A stretch of DNA of 64,000 bases. Origin: Enterococcus gilvus ATCC BAA-350. GTDB lineage: Bacteria > Bacillota > Bacilli > Lactobacillales > Enterococcaceae. The notes under the pieces are model-generated. The model ran no database searches and was not told the DNA's origin. It worked only from the letters and a program-made list of their open reading frames with translations. Both the position numbers and the translations under genes were made by a program. The stretch's first letter is position 1. Every line of letters begins with the position of its first letter. The DNA lies in NCBI RefSeq assembly GCF_000407545.1, contig NZ_ASWH01000002.1, positions 863,639 to 927,638 of the forward strand. The letters run 5' to 3'. Below are positions 14,181 through 23,012 of this stretch, in pieces.

Positions 14181-14260
14181 AATCGAACCCACCCAAGAAG
14201 CTCTTAACTCCTCATACTGGTTTTGAAGACCAGAGGGAACACCAGAACCCATCCACTCCC
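14164..14260 (-). tRNA. selC: tRNA-Sec (anticodon TCA)
   Basis: Read on the minus strand: GGGAGTGG at the 5' end, an anticodon arm CTGGT-CTTCAAA-ACCAG giving anticodon TCA, a long variable arm (ATGAGGAGTTAAGAGCTTC region), a T arm GTGGG-TTCGATT-CCCAC, acceptor ATTCCC, discriminator G and encoded CCA (14166-14164). The length (97 with CCA) and long extra arm are typical of bacterial selenocysteine tRNA. It reads UGA in prdB and prdC. It sits about 9 kb from selA and has its own promoter. Confidence 0.93.
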
Positions 14261-14271
14261 GAAACAAAACA

Positions 14272-14300
14272 ATCATACCATTCATTCAAAGGGGAATCAA
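14272..14300 (-). promoter_or_regulatory. Promoter of tRNA-Sec
   Basis: On the minus strand TTGATT (14300-14295), a 17-base spacer and TATGAT (14277-14272), about 11 bases before the tRNA. Confidence 0.7.
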
Positions 14301-14398
14301 TAACAATTTCATAAGAAAAAAAGAAAGAATTTCCCCTCTCTGAGAAACTTCTTTCTTTTAAAAAATGACTAACTAATTGGTTTAAGCCTTTACCGCTT

Positions 14399-14755
14399 CT
14401 ACTGCTGCTGCTCGGAGAATTCGTTGATTTCTTTGTTTAGGAAGTAGGAGATCGTGGTCCGAATCAAGACGATCAATCCTAGCTTGAGAATGTCTTGGAA
14501 TGTCGGATTAATGATTGTTTCAATAATATCGGCGACGATAAGAAATTCTAGGCTTAAAAGTATATAGCTGCCCAGATAGGCTTTAATGTATTTGATCTTG
14601 TGCAGCGTAGATAACTGGCTGGATTCTTTTCCTCGCTGCAGCAGCTTCATAAATGAAAAAACCGCCCCGTACAAAATAATGCAGATCGATAAAATATCCA
14701 ATAACAGCACGATTGGATGAAAAATAATTGGAATCAACTTTTCCAAGGTTGCCAT
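14399..14755 (-). CDS. DUF1622 family membrane protein
   Basis: A 118-residue protein with AAAGGTGAGGCAACT before the ATG and three membrane helices (about 12-37, 60-80 and 88-108). The order of helices and the basic loop with FMKLLQRGKE match DUF1622 proteins, small inner-membrane proteins of unknown function. It stands alone, downstream of the ltaS-like gene. Confidence 0.75.
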   Translation of the reverse strand: MATLEKLIPIIFHPIVLLLDILSICIILYGAVFSFMKLLQRGKESSQLSTLHKIKYIKAYLGSYILLSLEFLIVADIIETIINPTFQDILKLGLIVLIRTTISYFLNKEINEFSEQQQ

Positions 14756-14861
14756 AGTTGCCTCACCTTTCTTTTTTTGCTCCTCTCTATTTTACCAAAG
14801 GCCTCCCTAACTTACCTAATGATAGCCTTGCGGGGATTAGACTCCTTCTTCTTTAATGAGA

Positions 14862-14927
14862 CATGAAAAAAGCCAAACCCTGCGGCACTTTCTTTTTGGA
14901 AAGTTTTTCAGCGTTTGGCTTTATATT
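14862..14927. terminator. Bidirectional terminator
   Basis: AAAGCCAAAC pairs with GTTTGGCTTT around an inner hairpin (GAAAGT region), with A and T runs outside. Confidence 0.7.
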
Positions 14928-14964
14928 TGTAAAGTATTTTTTGATTTTTCTTTACAGTTGGAAA

Positions 14965-17031
14965 CTATTGGATCGGTGGATAAAGGGCTGTGGTCGTTTT
15001 ATTGCCATTCTTCGAGTAAAGGCTGGTTGATTGGCCGCCCTTCTCTTTTTCGATCTCCGCGTTCTTTTTATCCAGATCGTGATAGTCGTATTTCTTCGGA
15101 TCAACAGGCGTGAACCCTTCTGGAGTATAGAAGCGCAGCAGATTTTCTTGGTTCAGCTTGTCGGACAGGCTCAGCGCTTGCTTGACTTGCTTTTGTTCCT
15201 TGTCGATCTGAGGTTGGATACCCAGTGCCTGAGGATCGACCTTTTCACCCGTCTTCGTATCGTAGGTGTCGCCGCCTAATTCCGTATACGCAGGTGAAAC
15301 GAAATCACCATTACGGAAAGCCACGGTTTGATCATGTTTTGGAGAAAACAGATCGGTTCCGAATTGAATGTATTTTTGATTGTCGATTCCCATCAAATGC
15401 AGGAGAGTGGGCAAAACGTCGATCTCCCCGCCGTACTGATGTTGGATACCGCCATTTGTATAGCCTGGGATATGGAACATCAATGGCACCCGCTGCATTT
15501 GAGAATCGTCAAATTTATCCCAAGTCGTAGAATCTTTTCCGATTGCCTTTGCGAGGTCTTTATTGTTGCTGTCAGAGATCCCAAAGTGGTCGCCGTAAAT
15601 CATAAAGATCGAGTTTTGATAAATGCCTGACGCTTTTAAATAGTCAAAGAATTGGCGCAGCGATTCATCCAAGTAATGCGCTGTCCGAACATAATCATCG
15701 ACAGTGCTGTTGCCCGTCTTCAATGCAGGGAAATTAAAGTTCTTTCCATCCGTCAAATAAGGCGTGTGGTTGGTAACAGTCAAGAATTTTGAGTAAAACG
15801 GTTGTTGCAGGTGTTCTAGATGCCCTACCGTCTCCTTCAGCATATCCTTGTCTAAGATCCCGTAGCCCAGATTTTCATCCGACTGATTGAAGTAGGAGCG
15901 GTCGAAGAAATTTTGATAACCGAGATTTTTATAGACGTGGTCGCGATTCCAGAAGCTGCCGACATTTCCGTGGAACACGGCGCTAGTGTAGCCTGCCTGC
16001 TGCTGTAAGATCGCTGGAGCGGCCTGGAACGTATTGTCCGAGCCTAGTTGTGTAAACAGCGAACCTTGCGGCAACCCAAACGTACCTGTTTCCAGCATAT
16101 TTTCTGCGTCACTGGTTTTCCCTTGGCCGACTTCATGGAAGAAATTATCAAAGGCCAGTGTTTGTTTATTGTCATTTTCTAAGCTGTTTAAGAACGGCGT
16201 TACTTCTTGTCCATCCACTTTCATATTGATCAAAAATTGCTGGAAGCTTTCCAAATGGATCACGATGATATTTTTTCCCTTCGCGATCCCGTACTTGCTT
16301 TGATCAGGCGCCGCATAGTGGGATTTGGTATATTTCAAAATATCCGTTAATCCGTTGCTTGAAGCGTGGGCACGCACACTGTTCGTTTGCTCCGTCTTGA
16401 TGCCGTCATACACGGTAAAGGCGTCCAATCCCAAATATTTTACAATATAGGAACGGTCAAAGGTCCGTTGCAATAATTGTGGCCGATCGGCTTCACTCAT
16501 GGATAGGTTGATTGAGAAGGTCAACGCGGCCAAACAGCTCACTGCGATGGCGACGGTTTTTTTGGCAGGCTTGCTGACGATTTCTTTGCGCTTGGCAAAG
16601 AGGTAAATCAGAATCCCTAAAAATACTGCCAAATCGATCCAGTACAACACATCATGGGGCTTCATCAAGGCAAAGGAGCTGCCGGAGATGCCTTGCGACA
16701 CTTTAGAAAAGCCTAAAATCGATTTGATCGTCACAAAATCGGTGAATTCACGATAGAAGATCACGTTCAAATAGAGGATCACGGTGTTCAACAGATCCAT
16801 CAAGAACAAGACCACCAGAGCCGGCTTGAACTTTTTGACGTACAAAAACACGCCAAACATCAACAAGGTTGTAGCGATTGGATTGATCCACAAAATGAAG
16901 GTTTGAACGGACCCCTCTACACCTAATGAAAAATCTACGTAATAGGCTAAAATCGTCTTCGCCCAAAAGAGCACACTCGCTGTCAGTAAAATCACCCAGC
17001 GGTTGCTAAAAGCTTTTTTTACCCGGTTCAT
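14965..17031 (-). CDS. LtaS-family lipoteichoic acid synthase / membrane sulfatase
   Basis: A 688-residue protein: five N-terminal membrane helices (about residues 10-180), a linker, and an extracellular sulfatase-fold domain. The catalytic Thr is in HEVGQGKTSDAENMLETGTF, and metal ligands appear in MIYGDHFGIS and in VFHGNVGSFWNRD. Such enzymes polymerise glycerolphosphate from phosphatidylglycerol on the outer face of the membrane. Start at 17031 (MNRVKKAFSNRWVILL) is chosen by family alignment; the ribosome binding site is weak. Chromosomal enterococci have their own copies, so this is an accessory paralogue. Confidence 0.9.
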   Translation of the reverse strand: MNRVKKAFSNRWVILLTASVLFWAKTILAYYVDFSLGVEGSVQTFILWINPIATTLLMFGVFLYVKKFKPALVVLFLMDLLNTVILYLNVIFYREFTDFVTIKSILGFSKVSQGISGSSFALMKPHDVLYWIDLAVFLGILIYLFAKRKEIVSKPAKKTVAIAVSCLAALTFSINLSMSEADRPQLLQRTFDRSYIVKYLGLDAFTVYDGIKTEQTNSVRAHASSNGLTDILKYTKSHYAAPDQSKYGIAKGKNIIVIHLESFQQFLINMKVDGQEVTPFLNSLENDNKQTLAFDNFFHEVGQGKTSDAENMLETGTFGLPQGSLFTQLGSDNTFQAAPAILQQQAGYTSAVFHGNVGSFWNRDHVYKNLGYQNFFDRSYFNQSDENLGYGILDKDMLKETVGHLEHLQQPFYSKFLTVTNHTPYLTDGKNFNFPALKTGNSTVDDYVRTAHYLDESLRQFFDYLKASGIYQNSIFMIYGDHFGISDSNNKDLAKAIGKDSTTWDKFDDSQMQRVPLMFHIPGYTNGGIQHQYGGEIDVLPTLLHLMGIDNQKYIQFGTDLFSPKHDQTVAFRNGDFVSPAYTELGGDTYDTKTGEKVDPQALGIQPQIDKEQKQVKQALSLSDKLNQENLLRFYTPEGFTPVDPKKYDYHDLDKKNAEIEKEKGGQSTSLYSKNGNKTTTALYPPIQ

Positions 17032-17126
17032 CCGGAACACTTCTTTCTCTATTAAATTGTCCGTATCTACTATAGAGCAGATTTTAAAAAAATGCATTTT
17101 AAATTAAGCTTCATCGCTCAATTTTA

Positions 17127-17163
17127 CATTTTGAACGTAAAACTTTTTTTTACGTTCAAAATG
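17127..17163. promoter_or_regulatory. Palindrome upstream of the ltaS-like gene
   Basis: CATTTTGAACGTAAA (17127-17141) and TTTACGTTCAAAATG (17149-17163) form a perfect 15-bp inverted repeat with a 7-base T-rich loop, about 95 bases before the start codon. It may be an operator or a terminator of read-through. Confidence 0.5.
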
Positions 17164-17262
17164 CAAAGAAAAATCCCGATATACTTGCTTTTTGTAGCGT
17201 CCCTTACCCACTTTCAAAGACATAAAAAATTCACATTCTTAAGAAACTGGGATAAAATAACA

Positions 17263-17288
17263 AAAAATCCGGCATTGCCGGATTTTTG
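17263..17288. terminator. Terminator after ABC permease gene
   Basis: AAAATCCGGC pairs with GCCGGATTTT around ATT; T run on both strands. Confidence 0.8.
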
Positions 17289-19091
17289 TTACCCCTCGCG
17301 TTTCATCACGATTCCTGTATAGATCCACACTGTCAATAAATAATAGACAAAGTATAGCACGAAGAAAATCAGGAATGGCAGCCAGAGATTGCTGTAGGGA
17401 TCACTTAGGAGCGTGTTGAACATTTGCAGTCCAAAGAGCACGTGGGTCACCCCTAACAGTCCTGGGACTAAGAAAAGAATGCCGATCTCTTTGCGAATGG
17501 ATTGCTTTAAGAGCTTTTGGCGTGCGCCGATTTTTTCCAGCATGCTGTATCGTTGGATATCGCTTTTGGCTCCTGACAAGATCTTGAACATCAGGCAGCT
17601 TGCCAGCATCGTCAAAAAGGCGATCCCTAAGAAGAAGCCCATAAATTCAAAGCCTGAGAACAAGGCGTTGTATAGCTCATAGACCAAAGCTTTTTGGCTC
17701 ATGCCTCCCATATCCTTGTCTAATGTCGGATTTTTTTGGAAGTTCTCATTGGCTAGTTTTGTCAAGGCGTCTCGGTCTTTCTCGAAGTCCTTCACCGTGA
17801 TCAGACGTAATTCCGTTGTTTTTCCCGGCAACGCCGCAAATTCTTGATTGGAGACAAATTCATGCTTCTTGGCACTTTGTTCAGGCAATTCCAAAGCTCG
17901 GAGCTGGTCTGACGCAGTGACATCGCTGGCTAATTTCTCCCCATCAAAGCCAACCGTCTTTGTTTGACGGTTTGAGGTAAATATTTTGGTTTTGAAAGGT
18001 GTTTGATTGAATTGTTCCCGATCGTAATAAACGGTATCCTGGTCTTCTTTTTGCTGATACGCCACATCGGAAGAAGTCGAGAGCCCTTTTAAATCAGACG
18101 CGGTGAATTCCTGCCCATTGTTCAGCACAAGATCATAGGTTGAAGTGGCGTCCGTCATTTTCATGATCTCATTGTGGAAGCCCAACCCAACGGTGATCGC
18201 TCCTAATGCAAGAGCAAAGAGCATCGCCACCATGGATAAAATCCTCGTGTAATCCTGGATACGGAAGCTTAGTTGCGAGAGTGTGAAATTGTTCAATTTT
18301 TTCAACGCGATACTGTCCCGACGTTTCAACAGGTCTAAAACGAAGATCAGGATCGAATGGAAAACAAAATACGTTCCTAAAACAATCGTGATCAGGGCAG
18401 TGATCAAGGCGAAAAACGCCAAGGTCATGACTTGTGACATCATGAAATAGCCGATAGCCAGAAACGCGATGCCCGCAATTACCTCTAACAGCAGCGTAAA
18501 CGGTTTGCGATTTGCCGGCATCGGTGTCTCGCCTGCTCGCAGCAATGTCAGGATCGGTTTTTTCACGATCGTCATGGCGTTGACAAAGGCTGCCAACAGA
18601 AAAATGACGGTGAAAAAAATCAATGTAAACAACGCTGCCGACGAACTGACGGCCGTGAAATGGGTAATCTTGATCGCCAACTGTTTGACCAATAATTGCT
18701 GGACGACACTGCTTAATCCAATGCCCAGCACGGTTCCAACGATGGTAGCACTGACGCCAACCACAAACGTCTCAATAAAGATCAGTTGAGCGATCTTGCG
18801 TCCTTTTGCCCCAAGCATCATGAACATCGCATAGTCCTTCTGGCGCATCGTCATCAAGAAGGAATTGGCATACAGAATGTAGACAAAGGTAATGATCGAC
18901 AGCAAGACCGTTCCTAAATGAAAAATGAACACGATCGATTTGACCATGGAGTTGCTTTCTAAGAAGGCCGTATTTGTAGCCAAACCTTCAAACATATAAA
19001 AAATTCCTGAAGCGACGACTAAGCCGGAGAACAAAACGATATAATCACGCAGACGTCCTTTGATCCCAGTAAGTGATAATTTTAAAAGCAT
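17289..19091 (-). CDS. FtsX-type ABC transporter permease (BceB/YxdM-like)
   Basis: A 600-residue membrane protein with two FtsX domains: helices near residues 15-40, 55-80, 105-135, 150-175, then 195-220, 225-250 and 285-310, a large extracellular domain (about 320-490), and three C-terminal helices. This is the BceB layout, in which the extracellular domain senses or binds cell-wall-active peptides. It is 14 bases downstream of its ATPase gene. No two-component system is adjacent, unlike in most Bce loci. Confidence 0.88.
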   Translation of the reverse strand: MLLKLSLTGIKGRLRDYIVLFSGLVVASGIFYMFEGLATNTAFLESNSMVKSIVFIFHLGTVLLSIITFVYILYANSFLMTMRQKDYAMFMMLGAKGRKIAQLIFIETFVVGVSATIVGTVLGIGLSSVVQQLLVKQLAIKITHFTAVSSSAALFTLIFFTVIFLLAAFVNAMTIVKKPILTLLRAGETPMPANRKPFTLLLEVIAGIAFLAIGYFMMSQVMTLAFFALITALITIVLGTYFVFHSILIFVLDLLKRRDSIALKKLNNFTLSQLSFRIQDYTRILSMVAMLFALALGAITVGLGFHNEIMKMTDATSTYDLVLNNGQEFTASDLKGLSTSSDVAYQQKEDQDTVYYDREQFNQTPFKTKIFTSNRQTKTVGFDGEKLASDVTASDQLRALELPEQSAKKHEFVSNQEFAALPGKTTELRLITVKDFEKDRDALTKLANENFQKNPTLDKDMGGMSQKALVYELYNALFSGFEFMGFFLGIAFLTMLASCLMFKILSGAKSDIQRYSMLEKIGARQKLLKQSIRKEIGILFLVPGLLGVTHVLFGLQMFNTLLSDPYSNLWLPFLIFFVLYFVYYLLTVWIYTGIVMKREG

Positions 19092-19104
19092 CGAACGGCA
19101 CCCC

Positions 19105-19857
19105 CTACTGTTCCAAGTTCCCGAGAATACTTAAAATCTGACGATAAAAAGCTTCCCGCGTTTGATTTTCTCGTTTCACCTCTTGATAGATCACGCCATC
19201 TTTAATGAAGAGAATTCGTTGACAATAGCTGGCTGAGAAGGGATCGTGGGTCACTAAGAGAATCGATACTTGGTCCTTTTGGTTCAATTCCTCCATCGTG
19301 TCCAACAGATCCCGAGCGCTGTTTGAATCCAATGCTCCTGTGGGTTCATCCCCAAGCAAGATCGTCGGCTGTGTGATCAAGGCACGTGCTGCCGCCACAC
19401 GTTGCTTTTGCCCGCCAGAGATTTGTGCAGGATAGCTGTTTAAGATCCCGTCAATCGACAAACGCTGCGCGACTTCTGAGACCCGTCGATGGATTTCTTT
19501 AGCCTTCACGCCCTGCAAGGACAAGGGCACAGCGATATTTTCCGCCGCCGTTAGATTTTCTAATAAATTAAAGTCTTGGAAGATGAAGCCGATCTCGCGG
19601 CTTCGAAAATCTGCCAATTGATTGCCAGACAATTTAGTGACATCGTCTTGGTTGATGCTGATTTGTCCTTCTGTCGGCTTGTCTAAAGTCGCTAATAAAT
19701 TCAACAGCGTGGATTTTCCTGAGCCTGATGCGCCCATGATCCCGACGAATTCTCCTTTTTCTACTTCAAATGAAATGCCCTTTAAGGCTTCCGTTTTTTT
19801 CTGATTGCCTTTGCCGTAGGTTTTCTTTACGGCATCGACGGTTACGATTTTTTCCAT
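19105..19857 (-). CDS. ABC transporter ATPase (BceA/YxdL-like)
   Basis: A 250-residue ATPase with Walker A GASGSGKSTLL, Q-loop FIFQDFNLLE, signature ISGGQKQRVAAARAL, Walker B PTILLGDEPTGALD and H-loop LLVTHDPFSASY. The closest families are BceA/YxdL/MacB-type ATPases that energise FtsX-type permeases, giving resistance to antimicrobial peptides. Upstream GTAGGAGTGATAGC is the ribosome binding site. Transcribed with the permease, and probably in part with yxeA-like upstream through a terminator hairpin. Confidence 0.92.
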   Translation of the reverse strand: MEKIVTVDAVKKTYGKGNQKKTEALKGISFEVEKGEFVGIMGASGSGKSTLLNLLATLDKPTEGQISINQDDVTKLSGNQLADFRSREIGFIFQDFNLLENLTAAENIAVPLSLQGVKAKEIHRRVSEVAQRLSIDGILNSYPAQISGGQKQRVAAARALITQPTILLGDEPTGALDSNSARDLLDTMEELNQKDQVSILLVTHDPFSASYCQRILFIKDGVIYQEVKRENQTREAFYRQILSILGNLEQ

Positions 19858-19884
19858 GCTATCACTCCTACATTCATTTAAAAA

Positions 19885-19920
19885 ATAACTTTCAGCACCG
19901 AAATGCTGAAAGTTTATACC
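19885..19920 (-). terminator. Hairpin between yxeA-like and ATPase genes
   Basis: ACTTTCAGC and GCTGAAAGT pair on the minus strand, followed by TATTTTTT; it could reduce expression of the ABC genes relative to yxeA. Confidence 0.6.
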
Positions 19921-19937
19921 TGTTTTCTGGCAGAATA

Positions 19938-20297
19938 TTAAACGCCTAGTTTTTCTGCTGCTTTTTTGGGCAGTTCCTTTTGTTGGACCTCTTCATAGGA
20001 AGTGACCCCTTTGCTCTTGTTCCACGTTACTTTAAGAAAGGCCTCGCGTCGCAATGGACGATCTTTGTTGGCGTTGAAATCCAAGTCCTTTTTCTTGCCT
20101 TCCTTGTCATAGCCAGGCAATTCATATTTATAATCAACGAAATCATTGCCGCTATCGTCTTTCTCGTTGAGACGTTTCCCGTCTGTGGTGATCTGAACGT
20201 AGTAATCATCCCCGCTTTTCACAACTTTATCTGCTATTTGTAAGCCTACATAGGCGAGAACGATTAAACTAATCAAACCAATCAAAAATTTTTTCAT
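19938..20297 (-). CDS. YxeA family secreted protein
   Basis: A 119-residue protein, start at 20297 (MKKFLIGLISLIVLAYVGLQ) after AAAAGGAGC. An N-terminal membrane anchor or signal (residues 4-23) precedes a DUF1093/YxeA beta-rich domain (DDYYVQITTDGKRLNEKDDS). In Bacillus subtilis yxeA lies beside the yxdLM ABC genes, exactly as here, so the three genes form a conserved unit. Molecular role unknown. Confidence 0.85.
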   Translation of the reverse strand: MKKFLIGLISLIVLAYVGLQIADKVVKSGDDYYVQITTDGKRLNEKDDSGNDFVDYKYELPGYDKEGKKKDLDFNANKDRPLRREAFLKVTWNKSKGVTSYEEVQQKELPKKAAEKLGV

Positions 20298-20405
20298 CAC
20301 TGATTGCTCCTTTTTTCTTTCTACGCCTACTATACAAACTTCCTGCAAAATCAACCATTGATAGAGCCTAAAAACACCTAACAGTTTTGTCATTTCAGTC
20401 ATTTC

Positions 20406-20444
20406 CCGCAAAAAAACCAGCAGCCACGCTCCATGACTGCTGGT
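20406..20444. terminator. Bidirectional terminator
   Basis: CCAGCAGCC/ACTGCTGG stem around CACGCTCCATG, between yxeA-like and ABC-F genes. Confidence 0.6.
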
Positions 20445-20450
20445 CCAACG

Positions 20451-22037
20451 CTATTTTATAACTGGCAACGTGTGCTTGCGAATGCTTCCATCCGTGATTG
20501 CCAACTGCCCATCTGTGACCTTCCGCAAAAAATACCGGTCGTGGGAGACTACTAAAATCGTTTCTTCATAAGCGACTAAGATTGTTTCGAGTTCTTCTTT
20601 GCCGGCAATGTCTAAATGATTCGTCGGTTCATCTAAAATCAAAAAGTTGATTTTCTGTTGCAAAAGCTTCAATAGATAGATCCGCATTTGTTCGCCGCCA
20701 GAAAGGTCTTGGATTCGTTTCGTCACATCTTCCGCAAAGAAACCGAATTGCGCCAGTGTTCGGCGCGCTTTTTGTTCTTCTGGCAGCACGTCTTGCACAT
20801 AGGCCAGCAGACGTTGCTTGGGGTTGGCAAAAAATAGTTTTTGGGGAAGGTAGCCGATCTTCACATTCGCACCCAATCGAATCGTGCCCTCATCCAACGA
20901 AGTTTCTCCCAATAGACAGCGGATCAACGTGGATTTGCCGCTGCCATTCGCGCCTGTCAACGCCAACCTTTCTTGCCGATAGATCATGAAGGTTGAATCT
21001 GAGAACAACAAGCGGTCGCCGACAAACTTGCCGATTTCCTCAGCCACAAGAACTTCTTTTCCTGAGCGATTGGCTTGCGTGACCTGCTGCAACCGATTCT
21101 TGCCAGATTCTGGCGGTGTGATCAACGCGTGTTTTAATTTTTCTATTCGTCTTTCGATTTCTTTCGCTTTACGGAAAAAATCTTCATTATCGCTTTCCTG
21201 ACCCCATTGGCGATACCGGCGACTCATCCGCTGCAGCCGTTGGATTTCCTTTTGTTGCAGGTCAAAATTCTTTTGCAGCAACACGATTCTTTCGCGTTTG
21301 AGTTGTGCATAGTTGCTATAATTTCCCGGATAGCTGACGGCTTGCTCCCCTTCAATCTCCACAATACGCGTCACGACCGTATCCAGAAATACCCGATCGT
21401 GGGAGATCACCAGATACGCCTGTTTGCTGTGGCTTAAATATTTTTCTAACCAATGAATGCCGTCAATGTCCAGATGATTGGTCGGCTCATCCAGAAGCAA
21501 AACGTCTGCTGGTTCTGTCAATACTCTGGCTAATTCAACGCGGACACGCTGCCCTCCGCTCAATGAGGAAAGGGATGCCTCAAATTTTCCCTCAATGCCT
21601 AAGCCCTTCATCGTAGCAGCGATCCGATCCTCTAATGTATATCCGCCGGCTTCTTCATAGCGCTCTTGCAACTGCCCATATTTTTGCAGCAGCACCTCGA
21701 AATTTGCCTGCGGATCGGTCATGGCTTCCTCGATTTTTCGCAAGCGTTGGCGTAAAGCGGCAACTTTTTCAAAGCTGTTGAACAAGTAGTCTTTTACACT
21801 CGTCTCGCTGTAGGCCAATGTTTGAGGAACATACCCGATCGACACTCCTTTTCGCCGCGCGACAGTTCCAGCTTCGATCCCTTCTTCGCCTGTCAATATG
21901 CGCAGCAGCGTGCTCTTGCCACAGCCATTCATTCCTACTAAGCCTATTTTATCGCCTGGATAAATCGCGAGCGTCAACCCTTCAAAAACAGGGCTCGTAC
22001 TAAATTTTTTTGTGATCATGTTTGCTTGAATCAACAT
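20451..22037 (-). CDS. ABC-F family ATPase, ribosome-protection type
   Basis: A 528-residue protein with two ABC ATPase domains and no membrane segments: Walker A GMNGCGKSTLL (about 40) and GANGSGKSTLI (about 345), signatures LSGGQRVRVELARV and LSGGEQMRIYLLKL, Walker B LLLDEPTNHLDIDG and LILDEPTNHLDIAG. The charged linker between them (LQRMSRRYRQWGQESDNEDF) is the ribosome-contacting region. ABC-F proteins eject antibiotics such as lincosamides, streptogramins or pleuromutilins from the ribosome. An attenuator with leader peptide lies upstream, which supports drug-induced expression. The exact drug profile cannot be read. Confidence 0.85.
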   Translation of the reverse strand: MLIQANMITKKFSTSPVFEGLTLAIYPGDKIGLVGMNGCGKSTLLRILTGEEGIEAGTVARRKGVSIGYVPQTLAYSETSVKDYLFNSFEKVAALRQRLRKIEEAMTDPQANFEVLLQKYGQLQERYEEAGGYTLEDRIAATMKGLGIEGKFEASLSSLSGGQRVRVELARVLTEPADVLLLDEPTNHLDIDGIHWLEKYLSHSKQAYLVISHDRVFLDTVVTRIVEIEGEQAVSYPGNYSNYAQLKRERIVLLQKNFDLQQKEIQRLQRMSRRYRQWGQESDNEDFFRKAKEIERRIEKLKHALITPPESGKNRLQQVTQANRSGKEVLVAEEIGKFVGDRLLFSDSTFMIYRQERLALTGANGSGKSTLIRCLLGETSLDEGTIRLGANVKIGYLPQKLFFANPKQRLLAYVQDVLPEEQKARRTLAQFGFFAEDVTKRIQDLSGGEQMRIYLLKLLQQKINFLILDEPTNHLDIAGKEELETILVAYEETILVVSHDRYFLRKVTDGQLAITDGSIRKHTLPVIK

Positions 22038-22081
22038 CGTGTTTCTCTCCCTTAGTCGAGACCACGGGAAAAATAAAAAAA

Positions 22082-22104
22082 CATGTTTGGATATTCCAAA
22101 CATG
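22082..22104 (-). terminator. Attenuator terminator upstream of ABC-F gene
   Basis: CATGTTTGG-ATATT-CCAAACATG followed on the minus strand by a T-rich run (about 22081-22068). Its left flank GGTCATG can instead pair with CATGACC inside the leader peptide frame. Confidence 0.65.
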
Positions 22105-22141
22105 ACCCTGTTATCATTTAAACGTCTAAAAATTCAGGATT

Positions 22142-22189
22142 TTACCACATGGTCATGTATTTTCTTTTATTGTCAGTGTTTTTGAGCAT
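22142..22189 (-). CDS. Leader peptide of the ABC-F attenuator
   Basis: A 15-codon frame encoding MLKNTDNKRKYMTMW, with AAGGGAGAAGT before the ATG. Its last codons include CATGACC, which is complementary to GGTCATG at the base of the terminator. Ribosome stalling here would let the anti-terminator form and the ABC-F gene be transcribed. Confidence 0.6.
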   Translation of the reverse strand: MLKNTDNKRKYMTMW

Positions 22190-22375
22190 ACTTCTCCCTT
22201 GACCACTGATTTAAAAGCAATTGCATGACAAAAGCTGATATGAAAACGTAAGCGATCTTCATTCAACGTTATTTTTGACACACAGACCATTGATAAATTC
22301 CCTCCTCTCGTGTGTTTCGTCCACTAAAGAATACCATACCTGAAACCGGCAGCAAAGAATTCTTTTCTGACCAAC

Positions 22376-22424
22376 AAAAAATGAGCAAGCTTCAACCAAT
22401 TCCGTCGAAACCCACTCATTTTAA
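22376..22424 (-). terminator. Possible terminator of the sel operon
   Basis: AAAATGAG (minus strand start) pairs with CTCATTTT about 30 bases on; T run follows. Weak because of the long loop. Confidence 0.4.
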
Positions 22425-22466
22425 ATGTTCTAGGCTAAGTCCCTCAGCCGTAGAAGGCATTCACGC

Positions 22467-23012
22467 TCATTTGACAGCAAAACGCTTCATCTGCGGCAAT
22501 TTGATAAACCATGCGACCAGTAAACAGGAAACGATCTTGTCGACGATATTTCCCATGACCGCGCCCCAATAGGTCGCACTGATCATTTCTTTGCCAGACG
22601 CCCTGAGCGCCATAATGACCACGTCCGTGCCTGAGCCGGTAAAGCCGCCGAACAAGGCCAATCGGATCGGTGCACCGATCATCGGGCAAATAACGGCCAG
22701 CAATATCCCTGCGATCAACGCTTCCTTATAGCCAAATCCCTTTTTCGCCAATAACGCTACGACGATAGCGACCGCAACATTCACTAAAGCGAAGGGGATC
22801 GCCATCGGCCCGCTAAACAGTCCCATCAGCAAATTCGTCGTTACTCCGGTCAAAATCCCGTAGCCCATCCCAAAATTCGCCGCAATATAAATCGTTCCCA
22901 TTGTATCTAAAAATAATAGCGGAATCTTCATCATGGAGACAGCTTCACCCAACACAACATTCAATCCGACCGCAATGGCACACATGGCGATCACTTTTGC
23001 CTTACTATTCAT
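22467..23012 (-). CDS. ECF transporter S component, CD3073-type
   Basis: A 181-residue integral membrane protein with about five or six helices (for example KVIAMCAIAVGLNVVLGEAV at 5-25 and FALVNVAVAIVVALLAKKGF at 75-95). It resembles substrate-binding S components of energy-coupling factor transporters, in particular the type found with the TudS-like gene next to it. The energising module is not in this window. Its ATG overlaps the stop of the TudS-like gene (ATGA), so the pair is coupled. Position at the end of the selenium operon suggests a role in uptake of a selenium- or sulfur-containing compound; that is inference. Confidence 0.75.
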   Translation of the reverse strand: MNSKAKVIAMCAIAVGLNVVLGEAVSMMKIPLLFLDTMGTIYIAANFGMGYGILTGVTTNLLMGLFSGPMAIPFALVNVAVAIVVALLAKKGFGYKEALIAGILLAVICPMIGAPIRLALFGGFTGSGTDVVIMALRASGKEMISATYWGAVMGNIVDKIVSCLLVAWFIKLPQMKRFAVK

